This document shows positions 7,436-14,830 of a DNA stretch of 19,920 nt, in pieces. Origin of the DNA: Thermoleophilia bacterium. Lineage in GTDB: Bacteria > Actinomycetota > Thermoleophilia > Gaiellales > Gaiellaceae. Below the pieces are notes generated by a model, which was not told where the DNA came from, searched no databases, and saw nothing but the letters and a program-made list of their open reading frames with translations. A program made the position numbers and the translations under genes. How positions within the stretch are numbered: the first letter of the stretch is position 1; each line of letters begins with the position of its first letter. The DNA is taken from NCBI GenBank assembly GCA_014534295.1, contig JACVRU010000012.1:1-19920 (forward strand), in the 5' to 3' direction.

Positions 7436-8343
7436 TCGTAGACCTCCCGGTACTTCCGCACCAGCCGGATCGCGAATAGGTTCATCGCGAGCGTCATCAC
7501 GAACAGCGTCAGCCCGACGGCGAAGATCGTCTTGTACTCGATCGAGCCGGTGGGGACGTCGCCGATCCCGGTGGCGGCGATGAACGCCGTCATTGTCTCG
7601 ACCGGCTCGAAGGGCACGAACGTGAGCTGCGCGAGCTGGCCGGCCGCGAGCAGGGCGATCATCGTCTCGCCGACGGCCCGGGAGATCCCGAGCACGAAGC
7701 TGGCGACGATCCCGGAGATCGCCGCGGGGACGACGATCCGGACGGACACCTCGAGCTTGTTCGAGCCGAGCGCGTAAGCGCCGTCCCGCAGCGACTGTGG
7801 CACCGCGTTCATCGCGTCCTCGGAGATCGAGGCGACGGTCGGAATGATCATGATCCCCATGACGACGCCGGCGCTGAACGCGTTGAAGATCTGGACGTCG
7901 AGCCCGAGCGAGCGCAGGAACGGCGTGAACGTGACGAGCGCGAAGTAGCCGTAGACGACCGTCGGGACGCCGGCGAGCACCTCCAGCGCCGGCTTCAGAG
8001 CCTTGCGGACGCCGGGACGCGCGTACTCGCTCAGGTAGATCGCGGCGCCGAGGCCGAAGGGCACGGCGACGACGACCGCCCAGAAGGTGACCGAGAGCGT
8101 GCCCACGATCAGCGGCAGGACGCCGAAGCGCGCCGGCTCGAAGAGCGGCGCCCAATCCGTCCCGGAGAAGAAGTCGACGAGGGAGACCTCGCGGAAGAAC
8201 TCGAGCGACGGCTCGAGCAGCGCCGCCACGATCCCGATCGTCGTCGCGATCGAGACGAGCGCGCAGAGGGCGAGGGCACCCTTGACAACGCCCTCGCCCC
8301 AGCGTCTCCGATGCACGCGCAGCCGCGGCGCGGCGGCCTGCAC
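7432..8343 (-). CDS. pstC: Phosphate ABC transporter permease PstC
   Basis: A 303-residue inner-membrane permease, partner of PstA. Seen here: a basic N-terminus, first membrane helix around GALALCALVSIATTIGIVAAL, the lumen-side SLVDFFSGTDWAPLFEP typical of PstC, VPFGLGAAIYLSEYA, PALEVLAGVPTVVYGYFALV and the coupling loop SEDAMNAVPQSLRDGAYALG. The frame stays open upstream to 8583 inside pstS; I place the start at GTG 8343, which shares its first base with the last base of the pstS TAG (TAGTG) and gives the family's usual N-terminal length. No Shine-Dalgarno is visible, so coupling to pstS translation is likely. Confidence 0.93.
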   Translation of the reverse strand: MQAAAPRLRVHRRRWGEGVVKGALALCALVSIATTIGIVAALLEPSLEFFREVSLVDFFSGTDWAPLFEPARFGVLPLIVGTLSVTFWAVVVAVPFGLGAAIYLSEYARPGVRKALKPALEVLAGVPTVVYGYFALVTFTPFLRSLGLDVQIFNAFSAGVVMGIMIIPTVASISEDAMNAVPQSLRDGAYALGSNKLEVSVRIVVPAAISGIVASFVLGISRAVGETMIALLAAGQLAQLTFVPFEPVETMTAFIAATGIGDVPTGSIEYKTIFAVGLTLFVMTLAMNLFAIRLVRKYREVYE

Positions 8344-9323
8344 TACGAGCCGGCCCCCGCGAGCGCCTCGTCGAGGCTCGACTGCGCTTCTCCGAGCTGC
8401 CCCTCGGTCAGCGGCACGTAGAGCGCCGTCTCCGCGAGCTGGTGGTTGTGGTCGAGCAGGTACTGGATGAACGCCTGGACCTCGGGCCGCTCGAACGAGG
8501 CCGTCTTCGCGTAGATGAAGAGCGGGCGGCCGAGAGGGTTGTACGAGCCGTCCTGGACCGTCTCGATCGAGGGCTCCACGCACTCGCCGTCCTGGTTCTC
8601 GATCGGGACGGCCTTGATCGTGCCGTCGTTCTCTTGGACGTAGGAGAGCCCGAAGTAGCCGAGCCCGCCCTCGGCGCCGGAGACGGCCTGGACGATCACG
8701 TTGTCGTCCTCCGAGGCCTGGTAGTCGGAGCGGCTGGCGCCGCCCTCGTCGTTCACGGTCTCGGTGAAGTAGTCGAACGTCCCGGAGTCGGTCCCCGGGC
8801 CGGCGAGCGTCAGCGGAAGGTCCGGGTAGTCGCCGCCGGGAACGTCGCTCCAGTTGTCGATCTCGGAGCCCGGCGCCCAGATCGCGTTCAGCTGCTCGAT
8901 CGTGAAGCAGTCGACCCAGTCGTTGCCCGGGTTGACGACGACCGCGAGGCCGTCGTTGACGACGTGGAACTCGACGAAGTCGACGCCGTTCTGCTCGCAG
9001 AGGTCGGTCTCCTCGTCCTTGATCGGGCGCGACGCGTTCGAGAGGTCGGTCTCACCCCGGCAAAACCGCTCGAAGCCGCCGCCGGTGCCCGAGATCCCGA
9101 CGGTGACGCGGACGCCGGAGTGCTCGCGGCCGAACGCCTCGGCCGCGGCGGTCGTGAACGGCCCCACTGTGCTCGAGCCGTCGGCCTCGACGCGGCCGGA
9201 CAGATCGGACTCGGCGGTGCCGGCAGGCGCGCCGGCCCGGTCGCCCGCGTTCCGGCCGCTGCCGCAGGCGGACGCGCTGAGCACGAGAGCGAATGCGATT
9301 GCGATCCCCAGTGTCTTCTGCAT
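8343..9323 (-). CDS. pstS: Phosphate-binding lipoprotein PstS
   Basis: A 326-residue extracytoplasmic phosphate receptor feeding PstCAB. Seen here: an N-terminal hydrophobic signal (about residues 4-19) ending in ASAC, a lipobox-like site with acylated Cys near 20; then phosphate-binding loops DGSSTVGPFTTAAAE (about 48-62) and GISGTGGGFERFC, the NASRPIK strand, and GPGTDSGTFDYFTE. The C-terminal lobe has VQAVSGAEGGLGYFGLSY and PLGRPLFIYAK. It is first in the pstSCAB-phoU operon, which continues with overlapping genes. A PHO-box repeat lies 40-73 nt upstream. A diverged C-terminal copy of this protein is fused into the remnant at 2442-3056. Confidence 0.96.
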   Translation of the reverse strand: MQKTLGIAIAFALVLSASACGSGRNAGDRAGAPAGTAESDLSGRVEADGSSTVGPFTTAAAEAFGREHSGVRVTVGISGTGGGFERFCRGETDLSNASRPIKDEETDLCEQNGVDFVEFHVVNDGLAVVVNPGNDWVDCFTIEQLNAIWAPGSEIDNWSDVPGGDYPDLPLTLAGPGTDSGTFDYFTETVNDEGGASRSDYQASEDDNVIVQAVSGAEGGLGYFGLSYVQENDGTIKAVPIENQDGECVEPSIETVQDGSYNPLGRPLFIYAKTASFERPEVQAFIQYLLDHNHQLAETALYVPLTEGQLGEAQSSLDEALAGAGS

Positions 9324-9363
9324 GCGGCCAGTGTCCCGGCGCCGCGCCGGCTCGTGGGGTGCG

Positions 9364-9396
9364 CGCCGGTGAAGAAGTGGTGACGGGGTGGTGAAC
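9364..9396 (-). promoter_or_regulatory. PHO box: three 11-bp direct repeats upstream of pstS
   Basis: On the minus strand three tandem 11-base units are seen: GTTCACCACCC (9386-9396), CGTCACCACTT (9375-9385) and CTTCACCGGCG (9364-9374). The unit core (G)TTCACC with a 4-base spacer is the form of PhoP sites in Streptomyces (established knowledge). The last unit ends 40 nt before the pstS ATG. A weak -10-like GACACT (9330-9335) lies 6 nt before the ATG. A 15-base GC palindrome (9336-9350) sits between box and gene. Confidence 0.8.
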
Positions 9397-9410
9397 GGGT
9401 CAGGGCGCGG

Positions 9411-9962
9411 TTAGCGGCGCAACCCCAGCCGTCGCAGCTCGGCCTCGGCGAGCGCCTCCTCGTCGTCGCCGAGCGACAGCACCTCGTCGAGCGGGAGCGT
9501 CTGACGCCCCCGCTCGGCCAGCAGCCCGTCGACCCCAGGGACGCCGGCGGCGAGCGCACGCCGCACCGCCACGCGCTCGCGGCGCCACCGCAGGCGCAGC
9601 CCGAGCCAGAGAGCGGCGAGCGGGACCGTGGGGATGAGTGCGATCGAGAGTGCGAGCAGGACGCTCAGGTCCTCGACGTCGCTCCGGGTCGCGGCCGCGT
9701 CCCGCTGGGCGCTGCGGCCGGTCTCCCGAATCCGGTCGGCCAGGTCGCCGACCGGCTGGCCCAGGAACGGGATGCGCCCCACCTGCTCGAGCAGGTCGCC
9801 CGTCTGCTCGATCGCGTCCCCGGCGAGTACGACCGTGTCGCTCAGCTCCGTGAGGCCCCGGACCTCCCGCCCGACCTGCACGCCGAGCACCACCCAGGCG
9901 ACGACCCAGCCGACGAGGGCGACGTCGACCAGCAGGCGCACCGTTCTCGAGGGCGGGGCCAC
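9411..9962 (-). CDS. Two-helix membrane protein of unknown function
   Basis: I do not recognise a named family. The 183-residue product has one transmembrane helix near residues 9-28 (LLVDVALVGWVVAWVVLGVQ), an outside or linker segment of about 65 residues that is helical and charged (ELSDTVVLAGDAIEQTGDLLEQ and DLADRIRETGRSAQRD), a second helix near 100-124 (VLLALSIALIPTVPLAALWLGL), then a basic stop-transfer RLRWRRER and an acidic cytoplasmic tail ending EALAEAELRRLGLRR. Start is GTG 9962, 11 nt after the stop of the histidine kinase on the same strand, so the two are probably co-transcribed. The pstS PHO box starts 14 nt after its stop. The kinase lacks membrane helices, so this could be its membrane partner; that is inference. 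Confidence 0.8.
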   Translation of the reverse strand: MAPPSRTVRLLVDVALVGWVVAWVVLGVQVGREVRGLTELSDTVVLAGDAIEQTGDLLEQVGRIPFLGQPVGDLADRIRETGRSAQRDAAATRSDVEDLSVLLALSIALIPTVPLAALWLGLRLRWRRERVAVRRALAAGVPGVDGLLAERGRQTLPLDEVLSLGDDEEALAEAELRRLGLRR

Positions 9963-9973
9963 CAGGCTGCCGC

Positions 9974-10888
9974 CTACCCCGACGGCCCTGGAAACACGCA
10001 GCGGACCTCGATGCCGCGGCCGCGGTCGCCGCGCGCCTCGACGGTGCCGCCCGCCGAGCCCACGATGTGCTTCACGATCGCCAGGCCGAGCCCCGTCCCG
10101 CGCGAGGCGCGCGCCCGGTCGGCGCGGTAGAAGCGCTCGAACAGCCGCGGCAGGTCGCGCTCGAGCACCCCGATCCCGTCGTCGCGGCCCGCGAGCACGA
10201 CCGTCCCGCCGTCGCGGGCGACGGAAAGCGTGAACGTGGAGCCGGGCCCCGCATAGCGGATCGCGTTCTGCGTCAGGTTCTCGGCGACGACCCTGAGCAT
10301 GCGCGGCCGAATCGGAAGCTCGACCTGCGCGTCGCCCGCGACGCGGATCGACACGCCCGCGCGCGCGGCCGCCTCCTCCTGGGCTGCGGCGACCTCCGCC
10401 AGCACGGGCAGGACCGGCTCCGAGCCGAGGCCCACGACGGCACGGCCGGTCTCCAGCTCGCTCAGGAAGAGGACGTCGTCGATCAGCTCCTTCACCTGCT
10501 CGACCTCCCGCTTGGCCTGCTCGGCGAGCGCGTGCGCGTCCTCGCCCGGGAGCGCGGCGGTCTCGAGCAGCGCGAGCAGCCGCGCCAGCGGCGTCCGCAG
10601 CTCGTGCGAGACGGCCGCGGTGAAGCCCGCCCGCAGCTCCTCGTAGGCGCGGCTGTCGCCGCCGAGGTAGACGAGCCGCTCCCGCCGGCCGTCGATCTCG
10701 TAGGGGACGACGACGACGTCCTCGCCCTCGAGCGCCCCCGACGGCGCCGGGCCGCCCTCTTCAAGCCCGTCGAGCGCCTCGCGGGCGCGTCGGCTGGCCG
10801 CGACCACCCGATCCTCGTCGTCGAGCACGAGGACGAGCTCCAGGCTCTCCTCGAGCAGCACCCGTCCCCGCTCCGCGTCCGCGTTCAC
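9974..10888 (-). CDS. Soluble sensor histidine kinase, PhoR-like
   Basis: A 304-residue histidine kinase. N-terminal residues 10-80 look like a degenerate PAS domain (ELVLVLDDEDRVVAASRRA, then VVVVPYEIDGRRERLVYLGG). The HisKA domain has AAVSHELRTPLARLLALLE with the phospho-accepting His at 95. The HATPase domain has the N-box ENLTQNAIRYA, G1 DDGIGV, F-box LFERFYRADR and G2 GTGLGLAIVKHIV. There is no transmembrane segment, unlike most PhoR kinases, which argues for a cytosolic or partner-anchored sensor. It is divergent from the PhoP-like regulator 59 nt away, and its GTG start (10888) lies inside the first PHO-box unit, so regulator binding could touch kinase expression directly. Assignment to phosphate sensing rests on context. 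Confidence 0.88.
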   Translation of the reverse strand: MNADAERGRVLLEESLELVLVLDDEDRVVAASRRAREALDGLEEGGPAPSGALEGEDVVVVPYEIDGRRERLVYLGGDSRAYEELRAGFTAAVSHELRTPLARLLALLETAALPGEDAHALAEQAKREVEQVKELIDDVLFLSELETGRAVVGLGSEPVLPVLAEVAAAQEEAAARAGVSIRVAGDAQVELPIRPRMLRVVAENLTQNAIRYAGPGSTFTLSVARDGGTVVLAGRDDGIGVLERDLPRLFERFYRADRARASRGTGLGLAIVKHIVGSAGGTVEARGDRGRGIEVRCVFPGPSG

Positions 10889-10915
10889 CGGATCGTCACC
10901 ACCCGTTCACCCACC
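10883..10915 (+). promoter_or_regulatory. PHO box: three 11-bp direct repeats in the kinase/regulator divergent region
   Basis: Plus-strand units GTTCACCGGAT (10883-10893), CGTCACCACCC (10894-10904) and GTTCACCCACC (10905-10915) form a perfectly phased 33-bp array. A degenerate fourth unit (GACCATCGCGC) may follow. The same type of array precedes pstS, so the regulator encoded next door most likely binds both. The third unit would overlap the -35 region of a regulator promoter whose -10 could be GATGAT at 10934-10939. Unit one covers the kinase start codon. Confidence 0.8.
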
Positions 10916-10947
10916 GACCATCGCGCACGCAATGATGATGCCGACGA

Positions 10948-11643
10948 ATGCCCAAGGTCCTGATCATCGAGGACGACGAGGTGATCGCCGGCGGCATGCA
11001 GCGCCACCTGAACGGCGCGGGCTTCGACGCCTACACGGTCGCCAGCGGCGAGACTGGGCTCGCCCGCCTGCGCTACGAGCGCCCCGACGTCTGCGTCCTC
11101 GACCTGATGCTGCCCGGGACCGATGGCTGGCGGCTGATCGAGACCGCGCGCAGCGAGGGGATCGGCACTCCGATCGTCGTCGTCAGCGCCCGCGGGACGG
11201 AGCACGACCGCGTGCACGCCCTCGAGCTCGGGGCCGACGACTACCTCGTGAAGCCCTTCTCCATGAAGGAGCTCGTCGCGCGCGTACGCGCCGCGGCCCG
11301 CCGGGGCGTGAGCGCGGCCGAGCCGGCGCGCGGGGAGACGATCCGGCTCGCGGAGCTGACGATCGACCCGGCGAACATCCAGGCCTACGTGGACGGCGAG
11401 AGCGCCGACCTGACGCCAACCGAGTTCCGGCTCCTCTACGCCCTGGCGCTCGAGCGCGGCCGCGTGCTCACGCGCGACGAGCTGCTCCAGAAGGTCTGGG
11501 GCCGGCGGGCGGCGCACCGGGACCGGACCGTGGACGTGTTCGTGCGCAAGCTACGGGAGAAGATCGACCGGCGGGCGACCGACCATGCCTTCATCCACAC
11601 CCGCTACGGAGTCGGCTACAAGCTCGAGCCGATTCCGAAGTAG
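10948..11643 (+). CDS. OmpR/PhoB-family response regulator, PhoP-like
   Basis: A 231-residue two-domain transcription factor. Receiver domain 1-120: acidic pocket EDD at 8-10, phospho-acceptor Asp52 in CVLDLMLPG, conserved S/T position in VVVSA and Lys102 in VKPFS. The C-terminal winged-helix domain begins around 135 with LTPTEFRLLYALA, continues LTRDELLQKVWG, the recognition helix RTVDVFVRKLREKI and the wing HTRYGVGYKLEP. Start ATG 10948 gives the normal MPKVLIIEDDE opening; no Shine-Dalgarno is present and GATGAT ends 8 nt before it. Phosphate control is inferred from the PHO boxes and pst neighbours. Its stop abuts the stop of the convergent HD-GYP gene (TAGCTA). Confidence 0.93.
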   Translation: MPKVLIIEDDEVIAGGMQRHLNGAGFDAYTVASGETGLARLRYERPDVCVLDLMLPGTDGWRLIETARSEGIGTPIVVVSARGTEHDRVHALELGADDYLVKPFSMKELVARVRAAARRGVSAAEPARGETIRLAELTIDPANIQAYVDGESADLTPTEFRLLYALALERGRVLTRDELLQKVWGRRAAHRDRTVDVFVRKLREKIDRRATDHAFIHTRYGVGYKLEPIPK

Positions 11644-12711
11644 CTACGCGACCGCGAGCTCGCGCCGGATCCGACGCAGGTCGCCCTCCCGCTGGCGGAA
11701 GGCGTCGACGACGTCCGGGTCGAACTGCCGCCCCGCCTGCTCGAGGATGACCGCCCGCGCGTGCGACCAGCTGCGGGCGCGCCGGTAGGGCCGGTGGCTC
11801 GTGACCGCGTCGAGCGTGTCCGCGACGGCGAACACACGCGCGCCGAGCGGGATCTCCGCGCCGCCCTGTCCGTCCGGATAGCCCTGCCCGTCCCACCGCT
11901 CGTGGTGCGAGCGGACGACGCGCAGGCCCTCGCCCGCGAGCAGCGGCACCTCCGCCAGCATCTGCTCGCCGAGGACCGTGTGCTGCTCCATCGACTTCCG
12001 CTCGGCCCGGGTCAGGGAGCCGCGCTTGCCGAGGATCCGGTCGGGGATGCCGATCTTGCCGATGTCGTGGAGGAGGAACCCGTACTCGGCGGAGGAGTCC
12101 ACGGCGAGCCGGGCGTCGATGCCCCGCGCGAGCTCGACCGCGTACGCGACGACGCGCTCGGAGTGGTAGCGCGTGCCGGTGTCCTTCTGCTCGAGCGCCG
12201 CGACGAGCGCGGCCACGGTCTGCCGGTACGCGCGCTCGAGCAGGTGCCGCTGACGGCGCTCGAGGTCGAGCATGTGCCGGAGGTCGCGGGCGTACAGGAG
12301 CAGCTGCCCCTCCTCGTCCGCAGCCTCGGCGAGCCGGAGCGGCACGCCGGCGGGGCCGCCGGCGAGCCGGTCGGCGACGCCCAGCAGGTGCAGTGGGCTG
12401 AACGGCTTCGACAGGTAAGCGTCGGCTCCGGCCTCCCGCGCCTGCGCGCGACCCTCCCCCGCCCCGCCGGAGAGGAGGACGACGCCGATCCCCCGCGTCT
12501 TCGCCTGCGCCTTGAGCCGGCGGCAGAGCTCGAGCCCGCTCTCGCCGGGCATCAGCACGTCGAGGACGACGACGTCCGGCCGGGCGCGGGCGATCCGGCG
12601 CTCGGCCGCGGCCACGCTGTCGGCTTCGTCCACCTCGACCTCGAACGACTCGAACGTGGCCCGGAGAAGAGCCCTCAGGCCGGCGTCGTCGTCGACGATC
12701 AGTATTCGCAC
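11644..12711 (-). CDS. Response regulator with HD-GYP domain (c-di-GMP phosphodiesterase)
   Basis: A 355-residue protein: an N-terminal receiver (IVDDD at 5-9, Asp51 in VVVLDVLMPG, Lys102 in LSKPF), a helical linker about 130-165, and an HD-GYP domain about 165-345. The metal/catalytic pair is in FLLHDIGKIGIPDRIL (His215, Asp216), with HTVLGEQ, SHHERWDGQGYPDG (GYP at 277-279) and ADTLDAVTSHRPYR. Family members hydrolyse cyclic di-GMP in response to phosphorylation. I start at GTG 12711, 6 nt after GGGGG as Shine-Dalgarno; a TTG at 12717 would add two residues. It shares no gap with the convergent regulator. A sigma-28-like promoter lies upstream. Confidence 0.92.
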   Translation of the reverse strand: MRILIVDDDAGLRALLRATFESFEVEVDEADSVAAAERRIARARPDVVVLDVLMPGESGLELCRRLKAQAKTRGIGVVLLSGGAGEGRAQAREAGADAYLSKPFSPLHLLGVADRLAGGPAGVPLRLAEAADEEGQLLLYARDLRHMLDLERRQRHLLERAYRQTVAALVAALEQKDTGTRYHSERVVAYAVELARGIDARLAVDSSAEYGFLLHDIGKIGIPDRILGKRGSLTRAERKSMEQHTVLGEQMLAEVPLLAGEGLRVVRSHHERWDGQGYPDGQGGAEIPLGARVFAVADTLDAVTSHRPYRRARSWSHARAVILEQAGRQFDPDVVDAFRQREGDLRRIRRELAVA

Positions 12712-12749
12712 AACCAACCCCCACGGGTCTGCGAGTCCTAGAACTTTTG

Positions 12750-12777
12750 TTGTCGGCAGCAGCCGCCCCGGGCTTTA
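12750..12777 (-). promoter_or_regulatory. Candidate sigma-28/WhiG-type promoter for the HD-GYP gene
   Basis: Minus strand: TAAA (12774-12777), a 16-nt gap, then GCCGACAA (12750-12757). The flagellar/WhiG sigma consensus is TAAA, 15 nt, GCCGATAA (established knowledge), so the -10 half matches seven of eight and the spacing is one longer. The TAAA overlaps the stop of the upstream dehydrogenase gene. Predicted transcription start is about 12744, giving a leader of about 33 nt. Confidence 0.35.
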
Positions 12778-13608
12778 GCCGTACGCGTAGAAGCCGCGAC
12801 CGGACTTCCGGCCCAGGCGGCCCGCCTGCACGTACTGCCTGAGCAGGGGACACGGCGCGTACTTCGGGTCGCCGAGCCCCTCGTGCAGGACGTCCATGAT
12901 CGCCACGCAGGTGTCGAGGCCGATCAGGTCGGCGAGGGCGAGAGGGCCCAGCGGGTGTGCGAAGCCGAGCCTCGCGATCGTGTCGATCGACTCCGGCTCG
13001 GCGACGCCCTCCATCAGCGCATAGGCGGCCTCGTTGATGAAGGGCATGAGGATTCGGTTCGAGACGAAGCCCGGATAGTCGCGGGCCTCGGCCGGCGTCT
13101 TGCCCAGGTCCTCGGCCAGCGCGACGATCGCCGCCGCCGTCTCGTCGGAGGTCTCCAGGCCGCGGATCACCTCCACGAGCTGGAGCACGGGCACGGGGTT
13201 GAAGAAGTGCATGCCGATCACCCGGTCGGGGCGCCGCGTCGCCGCCGCGAGCGACGTGATCGGGATCGAGGACGTGTTCGAGGCGAGCAGGGCCTCCTCG
13301 GGGAACAGCTCGTCCGCGCGCCCGAAGACGTCCGCCTTCACGGCCGCGTCCTCGACGACCGCCTCGATCATCAGGTCGGCGGGCACGAGCTCGTCGACGG
13401 GCCCGACGCGCGCCAGCACGTCCTCCGGCGCCGGGCCGCCCTTCTCGGCGAGCTTCGCCAGGCTCTGCTCCATGGCTCCGCGCGCCCGGTCGACCGCGCC
13501 AGGCTCGGCATCGTGGAGGGAGACGCGCCGGCCCGAAGCGGCGACGACCTGGGCGATCCCGCCCCCCATCTGGCCGGCCCCGACGACGAGCACGTGCTCG
13601 AACCGCAC
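12775..13608 (-). CDS. 3-hydroxybutyryl-CoA dehydrogenase
   Basis: A 277-residue NAD(P)-dependent short 3-hydroxyacyl-CoA dehydrogenase, interconverting acetoacetyl-CoA and 3-hydroxybutyryl-CoA. Seen here: Rossmann motif VVGAGQMGGGIAQ at 8-20, the DAE after beta-2, EAVVED, catalytic-region SNTSS and IGMHFFNPVPVLQLVEVI (His of the His-Glu pair), then PGFVSNRILMPFINEAAYAL and the C-terminal dimer domain with HPLGPLALADLIGLD and GRKSGRGFYAY. Length is normal for single-domain members. Start GTG 13608. It lies 66 nt after the thiolase on the same strand, so the two likely act in consecutive steps. Confidence 0.95.
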   Translation of the reverse strand: MRFEHVLVVGAGQMGGGIAQVVAASGRRVSLHDAEPGAVDRARGAMEQSLAKLAEKGGPAPEDVLARVGPVDELVPADLMIEAVVEDAAVKADVFGRADELFPEEALLASNTSSIPITSLAAATRRPDRVIGMHFFNPVPVLQLVEVIRGLETSDETAAAIVALAEDLGKTPAEARDYPGFVSNRILMPFINEAAYALMEGVAEPESIDTIARLGFAHPLGPLALADLIGLDTCVAIMDVLHEGLGDPKYAPCPLLRQYVQAGRLGRKSGRGFYAYG

Positions 13609-13674
13609 CCGCGGAGGCTATCGCCGCTCACCGACTGCCACCCGCCCCAGGACCTGCGCCCCTGGTCGAGGTCG

Positions 13675-14826
13675 CTAGACCTCGACGAGAATCGCGTCGC
13701 CCTGGCCGCCGCCCGAGCAGATCGCGGCCAGGCCGAGGCCACCGCCGTTCCGGCGCAGCTCGTGGATCATCGTGCCGAGGATCCGGCCGCCGGAGGCGCC
13801 GATCGGATGCCCGAGCGCGACGGCGCCGCCGTTCACGTTCACGCGCTCCGGGTCGGCTCCGAGCATCGCGACCGAGTTCAGCGCCACCGAGGAGAACGCC
13901 TCGTTGATCTCGACGCGCTCGACGTCGCCGATCTGCTTGCCGGCCCGCTCGAGCGCCATCCCGCCGGCGAGCGCCGGCGTGCGCGCGAGATAGGCGAAGT
14001 CGTCAGCTGCGTAGCCCTGCGCGACGATCGTCGCCAGCGGCTCGAAGCCCCGTCTGCGGGCGTACTCCTCGCTCGTCACGATCACGCAGCTGGCGCCGTC
14101 GTTGACGCCCGGGGCGTTGCCGGCCGTCGTCGTCCCCTCGGGGTCGAAGACCGGCTTCAGCCGGGAGAGCCGCTCGTAGGAGGTTTCGCGCCGCGGGCTC
14201 TCGTCGGCGGCGAGCTCGCCGACGGGGACGAGCTCGTCCGCGAACAGGCCCTCGTCCTGCGCGCGCACGGCGCGCTCGTGGGAGCGCAGCGCCCATCGGT
14301 CCTGGTCCTCGCGGGAGATGCCGAGCTCGCGGGAGACGTTGGAGGCCTGCTCGACCATGTGGCGCTGGTCGAAGGTCGAGGTGAGGCCGTCGTAGACCAT
14401 CAGGTCGACGATCTTGTCGTCGCCGAGCCGGTAGCCGAAGCGCGCCTTCTTGAGCGCGTAGGGCGCGTTCGACATCGACTCCATGCCGCCCGTGACGACG
14501 ACCTCCACGTCGCCGGCGCGGATCATCGAGTCGGCGATCTCGACCGCGCGGATCGAGGAGGCGCAGACCTTGTTGATCGTGTCGGCGGGGATCTCCTTCG
14601 GGAGGCCCGCGCCCACGGCCGCCTGGCGCGCGGGCGCCTGGCCCGCGCCGCCCTGGAGCACTTGTCCCATGATCACGTACTGGACCTCGCCGTCCTCCAT
14701 GCCGATCCGGTCGAGGGCGGCGCGGACCACGTGCGCGCCGAGCTGCGGCGCCTCGTAGTCCCTGAGCCCGCCGCCGAGCTTGCCGAAGGGCGTCCGGACT
14801 GCGGCGAGGACGACGGAGCGGGGCAT
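13675..14826 (-). CDS. Acetyl-CoA C-acetyltransferase (thiolase)
   Basis: A 383-residue type II thiolase that joins or splits acyl-CoA plus acetyl-CoA. Seen here: AVRTPFGKLGGGL near the N-terminus, acyl-accepting Cys88 in NKVCASS, VVTGGMESMSNAPY, INEAFSSVAL, His340 in GGAVALGHPIGASG and Cys370 in CSGGGQGDA. All catalytic residues are present and the length is normal. Start ATG 14826 lies 4 nt after the stop of the serine hydrolase gene. With the adjacent 3-hydroxybutyryl-CoA dehydrogenase it could work in short-chain beta-oxidation or in making 3-hydroxybutyryl-CoA; direction cannot be told from sequence. Confidence 0.95.
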   Translation of the reverse strand: MPRSVVLAAVRTPFGKLGGGLRDYEAPQLGAHVVRAALDRIGMEDGEVQYVIMGQVLQGGAGQAPARQAAVGAGLPKEIPADTINKVCASSIRAVEIADSMIRAGDVEVVVTGGMESMSNAPYALKKARFGYRLGDDKIVDLMVYDGLTSTFDQRHMVEQASNVSRELGISREDQDRWALRSHERAVRAQDEGLFADELVPVGELAADESPRRETSYERLSRLKPVFDPEGTTTAGNAPGVNDGASCVIVTSEEYARRRGFEPLATIVAQGYAADDFAYLARTPALAGGMALERAGKQIGDVERVEINEAFSSVALNSVAMLGADPERVNVNGGAVALGHPIGASGGRILGTMIHELRRNGGGLGLAAICSGGGQGDAILVEV

Positions 14827-14830
14827 TGGC

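Noticed and set aside
8344..8583. N-terminal extension of PstC into pstS
   Set aside because: The extension is an out-of-frame reading of the pstS C-terminus; the GTG at 8343 gives the normal PstC length.
13825..13845. GTTCAC repeat (gttcacgttcacg) resembling a PHO box inside the thiolase gene
   Set aside because: The repeats are 6 bases apart rather than 11, lie within coding sequence and encode conserved thiolase residues.
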